DNA from: Rhodoferax sp. U2-2l
GTDB taxonomy: Bacteria > Pseudomonadota > Gammaproteobacteria > Burkholderiales > Burkholderiaceae_C
DNA: 64,000 nucleotides
Reading direction: 5' to 3'
NCBI RefSeq assembly: GCF_020594515.1
Contig: NZ_JAJCTH010000007.1
Location: 1-64,000 of the forward strand
The notes below the pieces were generated by a model. That model was given only the letters and a program-made list of their open reading frames with translations. It ran no database searches and was not told the origin of the DNA. Position numbers and translations under genes: made by a program. Of the stretch, positions 41,367 to 50,458 are shown piece by piece. Positions within the stretch are counted from its first letter, which is position 1. Each line of letters opens with the position of its first letter.

Positions 41367-41370
41367 ACCA

Positions 41371-41618
41371 ATGACAGGGGGGGTGAATGCTTACGCGGCT
41401 GTCCACCGCCCTGCGGGCTCCTCCTTGATGCCGCTCCACCATTCACCCCCCCCTGTCATCGGTCGCCAGCACTGTGGTTAGGCCCAGACTGATTTCTTCA
41501 CACTTCGCCCTTTGTTGGCTGACGCAGGACGGCGTGGCATTCAGCGCAGCGGCATCAAGGAGGAGGCCCGCAGGGCCGGGGGACAGCCGCGGAGCTGAGT
41601 GCCGCGTCGTCCTGCGTC
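41371..41618. repeat. Bipartite hairpin element, copy 2 (after the cytochrome gene)
   Basis: Hairpin A (reverse sense) has arms 41371-41389 and 41440-41459, complementary apart from one extra C in an eight-C run, around a 50-base core. Hairpin B (forward sense) has 25-bp arms 41521-41545 and 41594-41618, with three mismatches that are all G-U pairs in the forward RNA, around a 48-base core. The spacer is 61 bases. The small internal stems read GCCC-GCA-GGGC and GGCCC-GCA-GGGCC in the sense of the core, against GGCC-GCA-GGCC in other copies. Confidence 0.85.
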
Positions 41619-41668
41619 CTGGTGCACCCATCGGCTGATCGAAGGCCTGTGACATCAGTCGCCAGCAC

Positions 41669-42667
41669 CTACCCCTCAAACTGCGGGTGCAACTGTTTGA
41701 TCCGGCGCATCGCCATGGCGGCAGCGGCAGTGCGGGTTTCCACGCCCAGTTTGGCAAACACCCGCTCCAAGTGTTTTTTGACCGTCATCGGGCTGCTACC
41801 CACGATGTCGGCAATGTCGCGGTTGATCTTGCCCTTGATCACCCAGTACAGCACCTCGGCCTCGCGCGGGGTGAGTTTGAAGCTTAGCGCGATGGCCTCG
41901 ATCACGCTGTCATCACTCACCTCCTGCATGATGATGAGCCAGTCACCACCGCCCTCGCTGTCACCAATCTGCTGGTGCAGCCGAAAGGTCAGCCTGTGGG
42001 CGCCCTGTTCGATGCTCAGGCGCGGTGGCTCGGCCAGCACCTCTTTGGCCTCCACGTGGCGGCGCAGCCAGGCCAGCACCGGCAGCGGTGTGGCGGGGGC
42101 GTCGGTGCCGTAGTAGCGCATCAGCAGGTCGCGCGCCAACGGCGTTTGCCACATCAGTTTGCCGTCGCTCACCCGAACGGTGATGCTGGCGTAGCCAAAG
42201 GCATCCAGCGCGCTGCGCGCCTGGCGTTTTTCACGCGCGCCCTGCAGATGTACCGCCATGCGTGCCAGCACCTCCTTGGGCTTGATCGGCTTGGTGACGT
42301 AATCCACCCCACCACACGCCAGCGCGGCCACCAGGTGTTCGGTCTCGGTCAGGCCGGTCATGAACACGATCGGGATGTGCGCGGTTTGCGGCAGGCTTTT
42401 GAGGCGGCGCGCTACCTCAAAGCCGTCCATGCCCGGCATCATCGCGTCGAGCAGGATGATGTCGGGCAGCACCTGCGCGGCGCGCTGCAAGGCGGCCTCG
42501 CCGTTGATGGCCACCAGCACGGTGTAGCCAGATTCGTCCAGCGCGTCATGCAGCACGGCCAGGTTGTCGGGCACGTCGTCCACGATCAGCACCACATCGC
42601 TGTTGGCCCGGTCCAGGGTGCGGTCCAGCATCGGTTTGGGCAGGGTGCTTTGCAAGCTATTTTTCAT
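41669..42667 (-). CDS. LuxR-type response regulator paired with the permease-kinase
   Basis: A 332-residue response regulator. The receiver (about 25-145) has VLIVDDVPDN, the phospho-acceptor aspartate in DIILLDAMMPGMDGFE, the switch threonine in IVFMTG and lysine in VTKPIKP. An unassigned middle domain precedes a LuxR/NarL helix-turn-helix (about 265-325: LTPREAEVLYWVIKGKINRD and TVKKHLERVFAKLGV). The start overlaps the end of the hybrid kinase gene by 11 bases, so they form a two-component system. Likely targets are nitrogen genes nearby, by position only. Confidence 0.92.
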   Translation of the reverse strand: MKNSLQSTLPKPMLDRTLDRANSDVVLIVDDVPDNLAVLHDALDESGYTVLVAINGEAALQRAAQVLPDIILLDAMMPGMDGFEVARRLKSLPQTAHIPIVFMTGLTETEHLVAALACGGVDYVTKPIKPKEVLARMAVHLQGAREKRQARSALDAFGYASITVRVSDGKLMWQTPLARDLLMRYYGTDAPATPLPVLAWLRRHVEAKEVLAEPPRLSIEQGAHRLTFRLHQQIGDSEGGGDWLIIMQEVSDDSVIEAIALSFKLTPREAEVLYWVIKGKINRDIADIVGSSPMTVKKHLERVFAKLGVETRTAAAAMAMRRIKQLHPQFEG

Positions 42668-45600
42668 GACTCAGGCTGTCGATCTTGCCCAGCATGGTCT
42701 CAAACTGGAACTGTTTGGCCAGCTCACGCAGGTCGGTCACCAGGTGGACGCTGTGCGGATGCGCCAGCGCCATCTCGTCGAGCTGGTTCAGGATGCCGCG
42801 GTAGTAGCCCAGCACCACCAGCTCGCGCAGCGCAGCCAGCGGCGCCTTGGGCGGCAGCACCATTCCGGCGGGTGACCGGGCCACTTCAGCGTCGGGCGCG
42901 CTCGGGTGCTCCAGCCAAGAGAGGTTCAGGCGGCGCTCCAGCCAGTCCAGCAGGTCGGCATGGCGCACCGGTTTCAAAATAAAGTCTTCACTCGGAATGC
43001 CCAGGCCGTTGTCCAGCCCGCGGTCAAAGGCGTTGGCCGAAACAATGGCGATGAAGGGATCAGGATTCGGGCTGTCGGCCAACAGGGCGCGCAAACGGCG
43101 GATGGTTTCCCAGCCGTCAATGCCCGGCATGGCCAGGTCCATCAGGATCACGTCGGGCAAATAACCGGCGGCCAGCAGGTCCAGGCAGTCATGGCCGCTG
43201 GCGGCGGTACGCATCTCAAAACCCAGCGGCTGCAACAGTTTGACCAACAGGTCGCGGTCGGTTTCCTCGTTATCCACCACCAGAATGCGCCGACGCGGCC
43301 CGACATAGGCACGGCGGGCGCGGCGCACAAACAGGCGGTTCTGGTGTCTGGAGGCGGGTGAGTACACGCTGTCGCTCTGGATCTGGCGCACCTCGGGCAA
43401 AAACAGCTTCACTTTAAAGCTAGATCCCGCACCCGGCGTGCTGGTCACCGCCATCTGCCCGCCCATCAGGTCGGTCAGCATTTTGGCGATGGTCAGGCCC
43501 AGCCCGGCGCCCGGCGCAGTGCCGCCCGCGCCCTGGCCGCGGGTGAAGGGCTCAAAGATGCGGCCGATCTCGGTCTCAGACAAGCCCGGGCCGGTGTCTT
43601 CGATCTCGATGGCCGCCATCTCGCGGGCATAAGCCACGCGCATCACCACATGGCCTTGGGCTGTGAACTTGATGGCGTTGCCCACCAGGTTGATCAGAAT
43701 CTGGCGCACCCGCTTTTCATCCGCGCGCACCACGGCGGGCAGGCTGCCCTCAATCTCGCAACTGAATACCAGGCCCTTGGCCAGGGCGTCGAGCTCAAAC
43801 AGGCTGGCAATGTCGTGCACCACATCGGCAAACGGCATGGGTTTGACGTTGAGCGTGAGGCGGCCCGCCTCGATGTGAGCGATGTCCAGCGTGCCTTCAA
43901 TGAGCGAGAGCAGATGCTCACCACCACGTTTGATCACGCTCACCGCCTGCTTGCGGTGCGGCGGGATGCTGGCGTCTTCGCCCATGAGTTGCGCGTAACC
44001 CAGGATGCTGTTGAGCGGTGTGCGCAGTTCGTGGCTGATGGCGCTGATGTACCGGCTTTTGGCCTGATTCGCCTGGTCGGCCGCGGCGCGGGCTTGCTCG
44101 GCCACCTGTTTGGCGCGCTGCAGGGCGTCGTCGGTCTGGCGATGCAGCTCAATCTCGCGCATCAGCAGATGCGTCTGGCGGTTGGATTCTTCTTGTGCCA
44201 CCTGGCGGCTTTTGTGCGCCAGCACCACCCACCAGACCACCAGCCCGGCGATCAGGATCAGCGCCACGTACAGCTTGACAAAGCCCGACTGCAGGGCAGC
44301 CTGTGACGCCTGCAACATCTGGGCGTCGAACACCGAAGCCATCAGCGAGCGGTTTTCCTGCCGGTACAACAGGCCAAACACGCTGGCCAGCAGCGGCGCA
44401 ATCACCAGCATCAACAACAGGAAGGTGCCCAACCCCTTGTCCAAAAATGCCCAGCTGCGTTGCGGCAGCAGCCAGCGCAGCGCAGCGTGCCACTGGCTGG
44501 CCAGCGAAGCATGCGGCTTGCACAGGTCACCACAACGTGCGTCCAGCGTGCAGCACAGGGAGCAAATCGGCCCCTGGTAAGCCGGGCAATGCGCCATGTC
44601 CGGCCCCTCGTAGTCGCGCTCGCAGATCACGCAGGTGTGCACTTGCAGGCGCTGGTACATGCCCGCCTCTGCCTTCGCTCCTTCTCCCTCTGGGAGAAGC
44701 TTGGGATGAGGGCCTGCAGCTGGGCCAGCCTGCGGACCACCTCGGGCCAGGTAATACTTGCCCTTCGTCGCCCACGCGATCAACGGTGACGTCACCAGCG
44801 CCGTGCCCAAGGCAATCAGCGCCGAAAACGCCTGCGCCAGCGGGCCGAACACCCCCAGATACGCCGCCACCGACAGCGCAGAAGCCAGTGCCATGGCACC
44901 CACCCCCACCGGGTTGATGTCGTACAAGTGGGCGCGTTTGAACTCGATGCCCGGCGGGCTCAGGCCCAGCGGCTTGTTGATGACCAGGTCCGCCACCACC
45001 ACCATCATCCAGGCAATTGCAATGTTGGAGTACAGGCCCAGCACCTCACCCAGCGCGGCAAACACATCCATTTCCATCAGCACGAATGCAATGAATGTGT
45101 TGAACACCACCCACACCACGCGCCCCGGGTGGCTGTGGGTCAGGCGCGAGAAAAAGTTGCTCCAGGCCAGCGAGCCCGCGTAAGCGTTGGTGACGTTGAT
45201 CTTGAGCTGCGAGATCACCACAAAAAGCGCCGTGGCGGCCACCGCCCAGCCGTAGTTCGGAAACACATATTCATACGCCGCCAGGTACATCTGGTTCGGG
45301 TCCACCGCGCGGTCCAGCGGCACGGCGTTGGAGATGGCCAGATAGGCCAGCAGCGCGCCACCCAGCATCTTGACAACCCCAAAAATCACCCAACCCGGCC
45401 CACCCGCCAGCACCGCCAGCCACCAGCGCCACGGGCGGGCCCGCTGGCGTACGGGCATGAACCGCAGGTAATCGGCCTGCTCCCCCATTTGGGTCATCAG
45501 CGCCACCCCTACCGTGAGCGCTGCACCAAACAAAGGCAGACTGAAGCTATCAGACACCCCTTTTTCACCAATGTAGTGCGTGACACCGGCGAAGGCGGTC

Positions 45601-46277
45601 GGATCGCGCATCAAGACATACACGAAGGGCACCACCAGCATCACCAACCACAGCGGCTGCGTCCAGACCTGCAGGCGGCTGATGGTGGACACCCCGTGCG
45701 TTACCAGCGGAATCACCGCCAGCGCGCAGATCAAATAGCCCCAGCGCGGCGGGATGCCCAGCGCCAACTCCAGCGCATAGGCCATCACCGCGGCCTCCAG
45801 CGCGAAGAAGATGAAGGTGAAGGTGGCGTAGATCAGTGAGGTGACGGTGGAGCCGATGTAGCCAAACCCGGCGCCACGGGTCAGCAGATCCATGTCCACG
45901 CCGTAGCGCGCGGCATACACGCTGATCGGCAAGCCCGCCAGAAAAATGATCAACCCGGTGGCCAGAATCGCCCAGAACGCGTTGACAAACCCGTATTGCA
46001 CCAGCAGCGTGGCGCCCACCGCCTCCAGTATCAAAAACGCCGCAGCCCCCCCCAGCGCCGTCTGAGCCACCTGCCATTCCGACCACTTGCGAAAACGCTG
46101 TGGCGTGAAACGCAGGGCGTAGTCTTCCAGCGTTTCACGGGCCACCCAGCCGTTGTAATCGCGGCGCACCAGGGTGATGCGCTGCGGCGCTTTCGGCTCG
46201 GAAACCGGATCGGCGTTGGCAGGAAAAATATCGGTCGTCACTGGCTGGAACGTGCAGTTTTCATGCCACGCGCCCAC
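42657..46277 (-). CDS. NCS1 permease-hybrid histidine kinase fusion
   Basis: A 1206-residue membrane protein. Residues about 30-510 are an NCS1-type purine/cytosine/allantoin permease with about 12 membrane segments. A linker with a repeat-derived stretch follows, then a cysteine-rich cluster (CVICERDYEG, CPAYQGPICSLCC, CGDLC; about 545-590; eight cysteines). A further membrane pair and coiled coil (about 605-735) lead to HisKA with SHELRTPLNS (His near 748), HATPase (INLVGNAIKF, EDTGPGLSE), and a receiver with VILMDLAMPGIDG (Asp near 1046). A short C-terminal extension follows. The permease part probably senses, or transports and senses, a nitrogenous base. The GTG start at 46277 is the only early start in frame besides GTG codons; it lies opposite the ureA promoter region. 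Confidence 0.85.
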   Translation of the reverse strand: MGAWHENCTFQPVTTDIFPANADPVSEPKAPQRITLVRRDYNGWVARETLEDYALRFTPQRFRKWSEWQVAQTALGGAAAFLILEAVGATLLVQYGFVNAFWAILATGLIIFLAGLPISVYAARYGVDMDLLTRGAGFGYIGSTVTSLIYATFTFIFFALEAAVMAYALELALGIPPRWGYLICALAVIPLVTHGVSTISRLQVWTQPLWLVMLVVPFVYVLMRDPTAFAGVTHYIGEKGVSDSFSLPLFGAALTVGVALMTQMGEQADYLRFMPVRQRARPWRWWLAVLAGGPGWVIFGVVKMLGGALLAYLAISNAVPLDRAVDPNQMYLAAYEYVFPNYGWAVAATALFVVISQLKINVTNAYAGSLAWSNFFSRLTHSHPGRVVWVVFNTFIAFVLMEMDVFAALGEVLGLYSNIAIAWMMVVVADLVINKPLGLSPPGIEFKRAHLYDINPVGVGAMALASALSVAAYLGVFGPLAQAFSALIALGTALVTSPLIAWATKGKYYLARGGPQAGPAAGPHPKLLPEGEGAKAEAGMYQRLQVHTCVICERDYEGPDMAHCPAYQGPICSLCCTLDARCGDLCKPHASLASQWHAALRWLLPQRSWAFLDKGLGTFLLLMLVIAPLLASVFGLLYRQENRSLMASVFDAQMLQASQAALQSGFVKLYVALILIAGLVVWWVVLAHKSRQVAQEESNRQTHLLMREIELHRQTDDALQRAKQVAEQARAAADQANQAKSRYISAISHELRTPLNSILGYAQLMGEDASIPPHRKQAVSVIKRGGEHLLSLIEGTLDIAHIEAGRLTLNVKPMPFADVVHDIASLFELDALAKGLVFSCEIEGSLPAVVRADEKRVRQILINLVGNAIKFTAQGHVVMRVAYAREMAAIEIEDTGPGLSETEIGRIFEPFTRGQGAGGTAPGAGLGLTIAKMLTDLMGGQMAVTSTPGAGSSFKVKLFLPEVRQIQSDSVYSPASRHQNRLFVRRARRAYVGPRRRILVVDNEETDRDLLVKLLQPLGFEMRTAASGHDCLDLLAAGYLPDVILMDLAMPGIDGWETIRRLRALLADSPNPDPFIAIVSANAFDRGLDNGLGIPSEDFILKPVRHADLLDWLERRLNLSWLEHPSAPDAEVARSPAGMVLPPKAPLAALRELVVLGYYRGILNQLDEMALAHPHSVHLVTDLRELAKQFQFETMLGKIDSLSHEK
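44678..44712. repeat. Dispersed hairpin repeat inserted in the kinase linker
   Basis: CTTCTCCCTCTGGGAGAAG followed by CTTGGGATGAGGG is a well-known kind of proteobacterial intergenic repeat. Here it is inside the permease-kinase gene, in frame, encoding PHPKLLPEGEGAK-type residues near positions 520-535 between the permease and the cysteine cluster. Confidence 0.7.
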
Positions 46278-46288
46278 CCCGTTGCACG

Positions 46289-46304
46289 CGGCACAGCTTT
46301 TGCA
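46289..46304 (+). promoter_or_regulatory. Sigma-54 promoter upstream of ureA
   Basis: CGGCAC-AGCTT-TTGCA matches the -24/-12 consensus with GG and GC exactly 10 bases apart; only the first base of TGGCAC differs. It is about 88 bases before the ureA ATG, in the 114-bp gap between ureA and the divergent permease-kinase gene. Nitrogen control through NtrC would fit, but no clear NtrC site was found nearby. Confidence 0.75.
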
Positions 46305-46391
46305 TCATGCCATGCATGGACCTTTATCTCCGTATCCGGCCCGCTTGTGCGGCCGCACGAGCCAATGACCCCTGCAAATGATTGAAACGAC

Positions 46392-46694
<303 letters not shown>

Positions 46695-46843
46695 ACACCC
46701 CCGGCTTGCCCACTCTGTGTGGCCGCTTTCCCCCTTGCAGGGGGAGCATCAGGCACACCCCCGTGGCGGCCAAGCCGCCTCCCCCTTAAAGGGGGCAACA
46801 CCGGTAGCCCGGCAAAGTCGGTTCCACGGTGTTTCTGGCCTGA
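46695..46843. repeat. Dispersed intergenic repeat after ureA
   Basis: Shares its left half and its last 40 bases with 26287-26385 (after urtB). Between them it carries an added CCCCCGTGGCGG...CCGCC...CCCCCTTAAAGGGGG stretch that forms an extra hairpin. It begins directly at an ATGA stop, as does the other copy. Confidence 0.85.
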
Positions 46844-46892
46844 ATCAACGCGCCACAGCGGCCTGTTAAAGACATTTTTCCTGGAGATTGTT

Positions 46893-47486
46893 ATGCATCA
46901 AAAAACCAATTCCGCTCTGTTTTTTACAGCTGCTTGCGCCCTGTCCACGGCGGCCAGCGCCCATACAGGCCATGGCACACACAGCCTGATGGAAGGCCTG
47001 ATTCACCCGTTTGGGGCTGACCATCTGCTGGCCATGATGGCAGTGGGTATCTGGTCAGTCAGTGCCCTGCCAGCTAACAAAGCCTGGCAAGGACCGGCCA
47101 CCTTTATGCTGGCGCTGGTCATCAGTGCGGTGTTGGGGGCCAGCGGGATCACGATGCCGTTTCTGGAACAGGCGATTGCACTCTCGGTCACACTTTTTGG
47201 CGCCATGCTGGTGCTGGCCAGCACACCCATGCCCAAGGCCTTTGGGCTCGCACTGATTGCCGTGGCAGCCTCGCTGCACGGGCTGGCCCATGGCGCAGAG
47301 ACACCAGAAACCGGTTTTGCGGGTTATGTCGCTGGCTTTTTGCTGACCACGGCGGTCTTGCACCTGAGTGGTGGCGGCATCGGCCTGTGCATCCGCCGCT
47401 GGCTGGCAGAGCGCGGCGTCACGGTGTTGGGCAGCTTGGGCGGCCTGCTCAGCGTCGCTGGTCTCTACCTGTTCAGCCAAGTCTGA
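46893..47486 (+). CDS. HupE/UreJ-family membrane protein
   Basis: A 197-residue protein with a signal peptide ([16 protein letters not shown]) and six membrane segments. [18 protein letters not shown] carries the HPxxxxDH nickel/cobalt motif of HupE/Ure[12 protein letters not shown] is the second histidine block. It probably imports Ni2+ for urease and lies between ureA and ureB, the usual UreJ position in this group. GGAG precedes ATG at 46893. Confidence 0.92.
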   Translation: MHQKTNSALFFTAACALSTAASAHTGHGTHSLMEGLIHPFGADHLLAMMAVGIWSVSALPANKAWQGPATFMLALVISAVLGASGITMPFLEQAIALSVTLFGAMLVLASTPMPKAFGLALIAVAASLHGLAHGAETPETGFAGYVAGFLLTTAVLHLSGGGIGLCIRRWLAERGVTVLGSLGGLLSVAGLYLFSQV

Positions 47487-47496
47487 GGCCCAGCCC

Positions 47497-47802
47497 ATGA
47501 TTCCCGGCGAACTTTTTACCGACGAGGGTGAACACCCCCTGAACACCGGCCGTCGCACCCTCACCCTGGTGGTGACCAATGCGTCTGAGCGGCCGATCCA
47601 GGTGGGCTCGCACTACCACTTTGCCGAGACCAACGGCGCACTCAACTTTGACCGCGCGGCGGCTCAGGGCATGCGGCTCAACATCGCCTCGGGTCTGGCG
47701 GTGCGGTTCGAGCCCGGCCAGCAGCGCACGGTGGAGCTGGTGGATTTTGCCGGTGAGCGCATCGTTTATGGCTTTCGTGGGTTGACGCAAGGGGCGCTGT
47801 GA
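47497..47802 (+). CDS. ureB: Urease beta subunit
   Basis: A 101-residue beta subunit. [38 protein letters not shown] and [20 protein letters not shown] are diagnostic. It follows hupE/ureJ by 10 bases. A 348-bp gap with the third paired-hairpin element separates it from ureC. Confidence 0.97.
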   Translation: MIPGELFTDEGEHPLNTGRRTLTLVVTNASERPIQVGSHYHFAETNGALNFDRAAAQGMRLNIASGLAVRFEPGQQRTVELVDFAGERIVYGFRGLTQGAL

Positions 47803-47853
47803 TGAGGCGTTTGTTTTTAATACCTTGTCAGCCAGCGTTTGGGATGGCGCCGA

Positions 47854-48071
47854 CTGACGGGCTGCTCTGCTCCGCGGCTGTCCCCCGGCCTGCGGCCTCC
47901 TCCTTGATGCCGCTGCGCAAAGCAGCCCGTCAGCCAGCTTGGCATAGTTTTTTGGCGCTCCTCATCTGGAACTCCAACAGCGCCTCCCGCCGCGAGGCTT
48001 GGGGGAGTGTGATGCAGTGAGGTTAAGGAGGAGGCCGCAGGCCGGGGGACACGAACGGAATCACGCTCCCC
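47854..48071. repeat. Bipartite hairpin element, copy 3 (ureB-ureC gap)
   Basis: Hairpin A (reverse sense) has 17-bp arms 47854-47870 and 47917-47933, with one mismatch that is G-U in the reverse RNA, around a 46-base core. Hairpin B (forward sense) has 12-bp arms 48002-48013 and 48060-48071, with one forward G-U pair, around a 46-base core. The spacer is 68 bases. The core of A is nearly identical to that of copy 1 hairpin A. It lies inside the urease operon and must be transcribed if ureA-ureC is one message. Confidence 0.85.
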
Positions 48072-48150
48072 ACGTCACGCGGCCACCCACAGACCTGGCC
48101 CTGCCATCTACCCCTGATCCCTTTTCACATTCATCACTGAAAGAATAACC

Positions 48151-49914
48151 ATGGCCACGATTGGACGACGCGCCTATGCCGAGATTTTTGGTCCGACCAC
48201 CGGGGATCGGGTTCGCCTGGCCGACACCGGCCTGATCATCGAGGTCGAGCAGGACTACACCCTGGCCGCAGGCGCTTATGGTGAAGAAGTGAAATTTGGT
48301 GGTGGCAAAACCATCCGCGACGGCATGGCGCAATCGCAAAAGATGCGGTCTGAGGGCGCGGTCGATTGCGTGATGACCAATGCGCTGATCCTGGACCACT
48401 GGGGCATTGTTAAGGCCGACATCGGCCTCAAAGGTGGCCGCATCGTCGCCATCGGCAAGGCCGGTAACCCTGACGTGCAGCCCGGCGTGGACATCATCAT
48501 CGGCCCCGGCACCGAGGTCATCAGCTGTGAAGGCAACATCGTCACCGCCGGCGGCATCGACAGCCACATCCACTTCATCTGCCCGCAGCAGATCGAAGAA
48601 GCCCTGGCCAGCGGTGTGACCACCATGATGGGCGGCGGCACCGGCCCGGCCACCGGCACCTTTGCCACCACCTGCACACCCGGCCCGTGGAACATCGAGC
48701 GCATGCTGCAGGCGGCCGACGCTTTCCCGATGAACCTGGGTTTCTTGGGCAAGGGCAATGCCAGCCTGCCCGCCGCCTTACACGAGCAGATCAACGCCGG
48801 TGTGATTGGCCTCAAGTTGCACGAAGACTGGGGCACCACACCTGCGGCCATCAGCAACTGCCTGGACGTGGCCGACGCCACCGACACCCAGGTGGCGATC
48901 CACTCCGACACGCTCAACGAATCGGGCTTTGTCGAAAACACCATTGCCGCCACCAAAGGCCGGGGCCTGTGCGCCTTCCACACCGAAGGCGCCGGTGGTG
49001 GCCACGCACCCGACATTTTGCGGGTGGTGGGTGAGGCCAACTTTTTGCCCAGTTCGACCAACCCGACCATGCCCTACACCGTCAACACGCTGGACGAACA
49101 CGTGGACATGCTGATGGTCTGCCACCATCTGGACGCGGGTATTGCCGAAGACCTGGCCTTTGCCGAGAGCCGCATCCGCAAAGAAACCATCGCCGCCGAA
49201 GACGTGTTGCACGACCTGGGCGCCATTTCCATGATGAGCAGCGACAGCCAGGCCATGGGCCGGGTGGGTGAGGTCATCATCCGCACCTGGCAAACCGCCA
49301 GCAAGATGAAACAACAGCGCGGCTGGCTGGCACCCCCGCTGGTGCTGGGCGCAATCCAGTCCGAGGCTGCGCTGGTGGAACACAAAGAGCGCAACGACAA
49401 CTTCCGCGCCAAACGCTACATTGCCAAAACCACCATCAACCCAGCGATTGCCCACGGCATCAGCCACGAGGTGGGCAGCATCGAGGTCGGCAAATGGGCC
49501 GATCTGGTGGTTTGGAAACCGGCGTTTTTCGGTGTCAAACCGGCGCTGATCCTCAAAGGGGGTTTCATCGCGATGGCCGCCATGGGCGACCCCAATGCGT
49601 CCATCCCGACACCGCAGCCGGTGCATTACCGGCCGATGTTTGGTGCCTTTGGCGGCGCGTTGGCGCGTGGCTCCCTCACCTTTGTGTCGCAGGCAGGTTT
49701 GAATGCCGGTATCAAAGAGCGTTTTGGCCTGCAAAAGACCCTGAGTGCGGTAAAAAACATCCGTGGCGTGCGCAAACAGCACATGGTGCACAACCACTAC
49801 CTGCCCACCATGGAGATCGACGCCCAGACCTACAGCGTGCGCGCCGACGGCCAGTTGCTGACCTGCGAGCCTGCGGTGAGCCTGCCGATGGCCCAACGTT
49901 ACTTTTTGTTTTAA
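48151..49914 (+). CDS. ureC: Urease alpha (catalytic) subunit
   Basis: A 587-residue catalytic subunit. The active-site set is complete: [10 protein letters not shown] (nickel-binding HxH), GLKLHEDWG (lysine carbamylated to bridge the nickel ions), [35 protein letters not shown] (mobile flap Cys-His), and [13 protein letters not shown] (nickel-binding Asp). Hydrolyses urea to ammonia and carbamate. It follows ureB after the repeat element, and TTTTAAACAGC leads directly into the acetyltransferase gene. Confidence 0.98.
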   Translation: MATIGRRAYAEIFGPTTGDRVRLADTGLIIEVEQDYTLAAGAYGEEVKFGGGKTIRDGMAQSQKMRSEGAVDCVMTNALILDHWGIVKADIGLKGGRIVAIGKAGNPDVQPGVDIIIGPGTEVISCEGNIVTAGGIDSHIHFICPQQIEEALASGVTTMMGGGTGPATGTFATTCTPGPWNIERMLQAADAFPMNLGFLGKGNASLPAALHEQINAGVIGLKLHEDWGTTPAAISNCLDVADATDTQVAIHSDTLNESGFVENTIAATKGRGLCAFHTEGAGGGHAPDILRVVGEANFLPSSTNPTMPYTVNTLDEHVDMLMVCHHLDAGIAEDLAFAESRIRKETIAAEDVLHDLGAISMMSSDSQAMGRVGEVIIRTWQTASKMKQQRGWLAPPLVLGAIQSEAALVEHKERNDNFRAKRYIAKTTINPAIAHGISHEVGSIEVGKWADLVVWKPAFFGVKPALILKGGFIAMAAMGDPNASIPTPQPVHYRPMFGAFGGALARGSLTFVSQAGLNAGIKERFGLQKTLSAVKNIRGVRKQHMVHNHYLPTMEIDAQTYSVRADGQLLTCEPAVSLPMAQRYFLF

Positions 49915-49919
49915 ACAGC

Positions 49920-50399
49920 ATGGACATTCGTATCGACGATTTGCAAGGCAGCGCGATCCAGGCCCTGCTGCAAGAGCACTTGAACGACATGCACTCCAGC
50001 TCGCCGCCCGAGAGTGTGCACGCGCTTGATATCGACGCGCTGCGCCACCCAAGCATCACCTTCTGGAGCGCCTGGGAAGGCGGTGAGTTGATGGGCTGCG
50101 GCGCGCTCAAACAACTCAGCCCGGAGCATGCCGAACTCAAGTCCATGCGCACCGCCCGCAGCCATCTGCGCAAAGGTGTGGCCCGTGCGATGTTGCAGCA
50201 TATCCTGGCGGCGGCTCGGGCCAAAGGTTTCCAACGCATCAGCCTGGAGACCGGCACCCCGGCGCCTTTTGTTGCCGCCCAGAAGCTTTATGCCAGCGAA
50301 GGTTTTGTGGAGTGTGGTCCCTTTGCCAGCTATGTGCTGGACCCGTACAGTGTGTTCATGACCAAGGTGCTGACCGCTGACGAACCCGTGTTGTGCTGA
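49920..50399 (+). CDS. GNAT-family N-acetyltransferase
   Basis: A 159-residue acetyltransferase: the core has ELKSMRTARSHLRKGVARAM (acetyl-CoA loop, a variant of RxxGxG/A) and ISLETGTPAPFVAAQKLYAS with EGFVECGPFASY. This resembles the YjaB/PA-type GNAT group. It starts 5 bases after ureC, so it is in the urease operon, between ureC and ureE. It has no known role in urease maturation; substrate is unknown. Confidence 0.85.
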   Translation: MDIRIDDLQGSAIQALLQEHLNDMHSSSPPESVHALDIDALRHPSITFWSAWEGGELMGCGALKQLSPEHAELKSMRTARSHLRKGVARAMLQHILAAARAKGFQRISLETGTPAPFVAAQKLYASEGFVECGPFASYVLDPYSVFMTKVLTADEPVLC

Positions 50400-50458
50400 T
50401 GGCCCCAAGACCGATCCAGCAGTACGATTCGCCTCATCTCCCCTTTTGCACCCTTACC

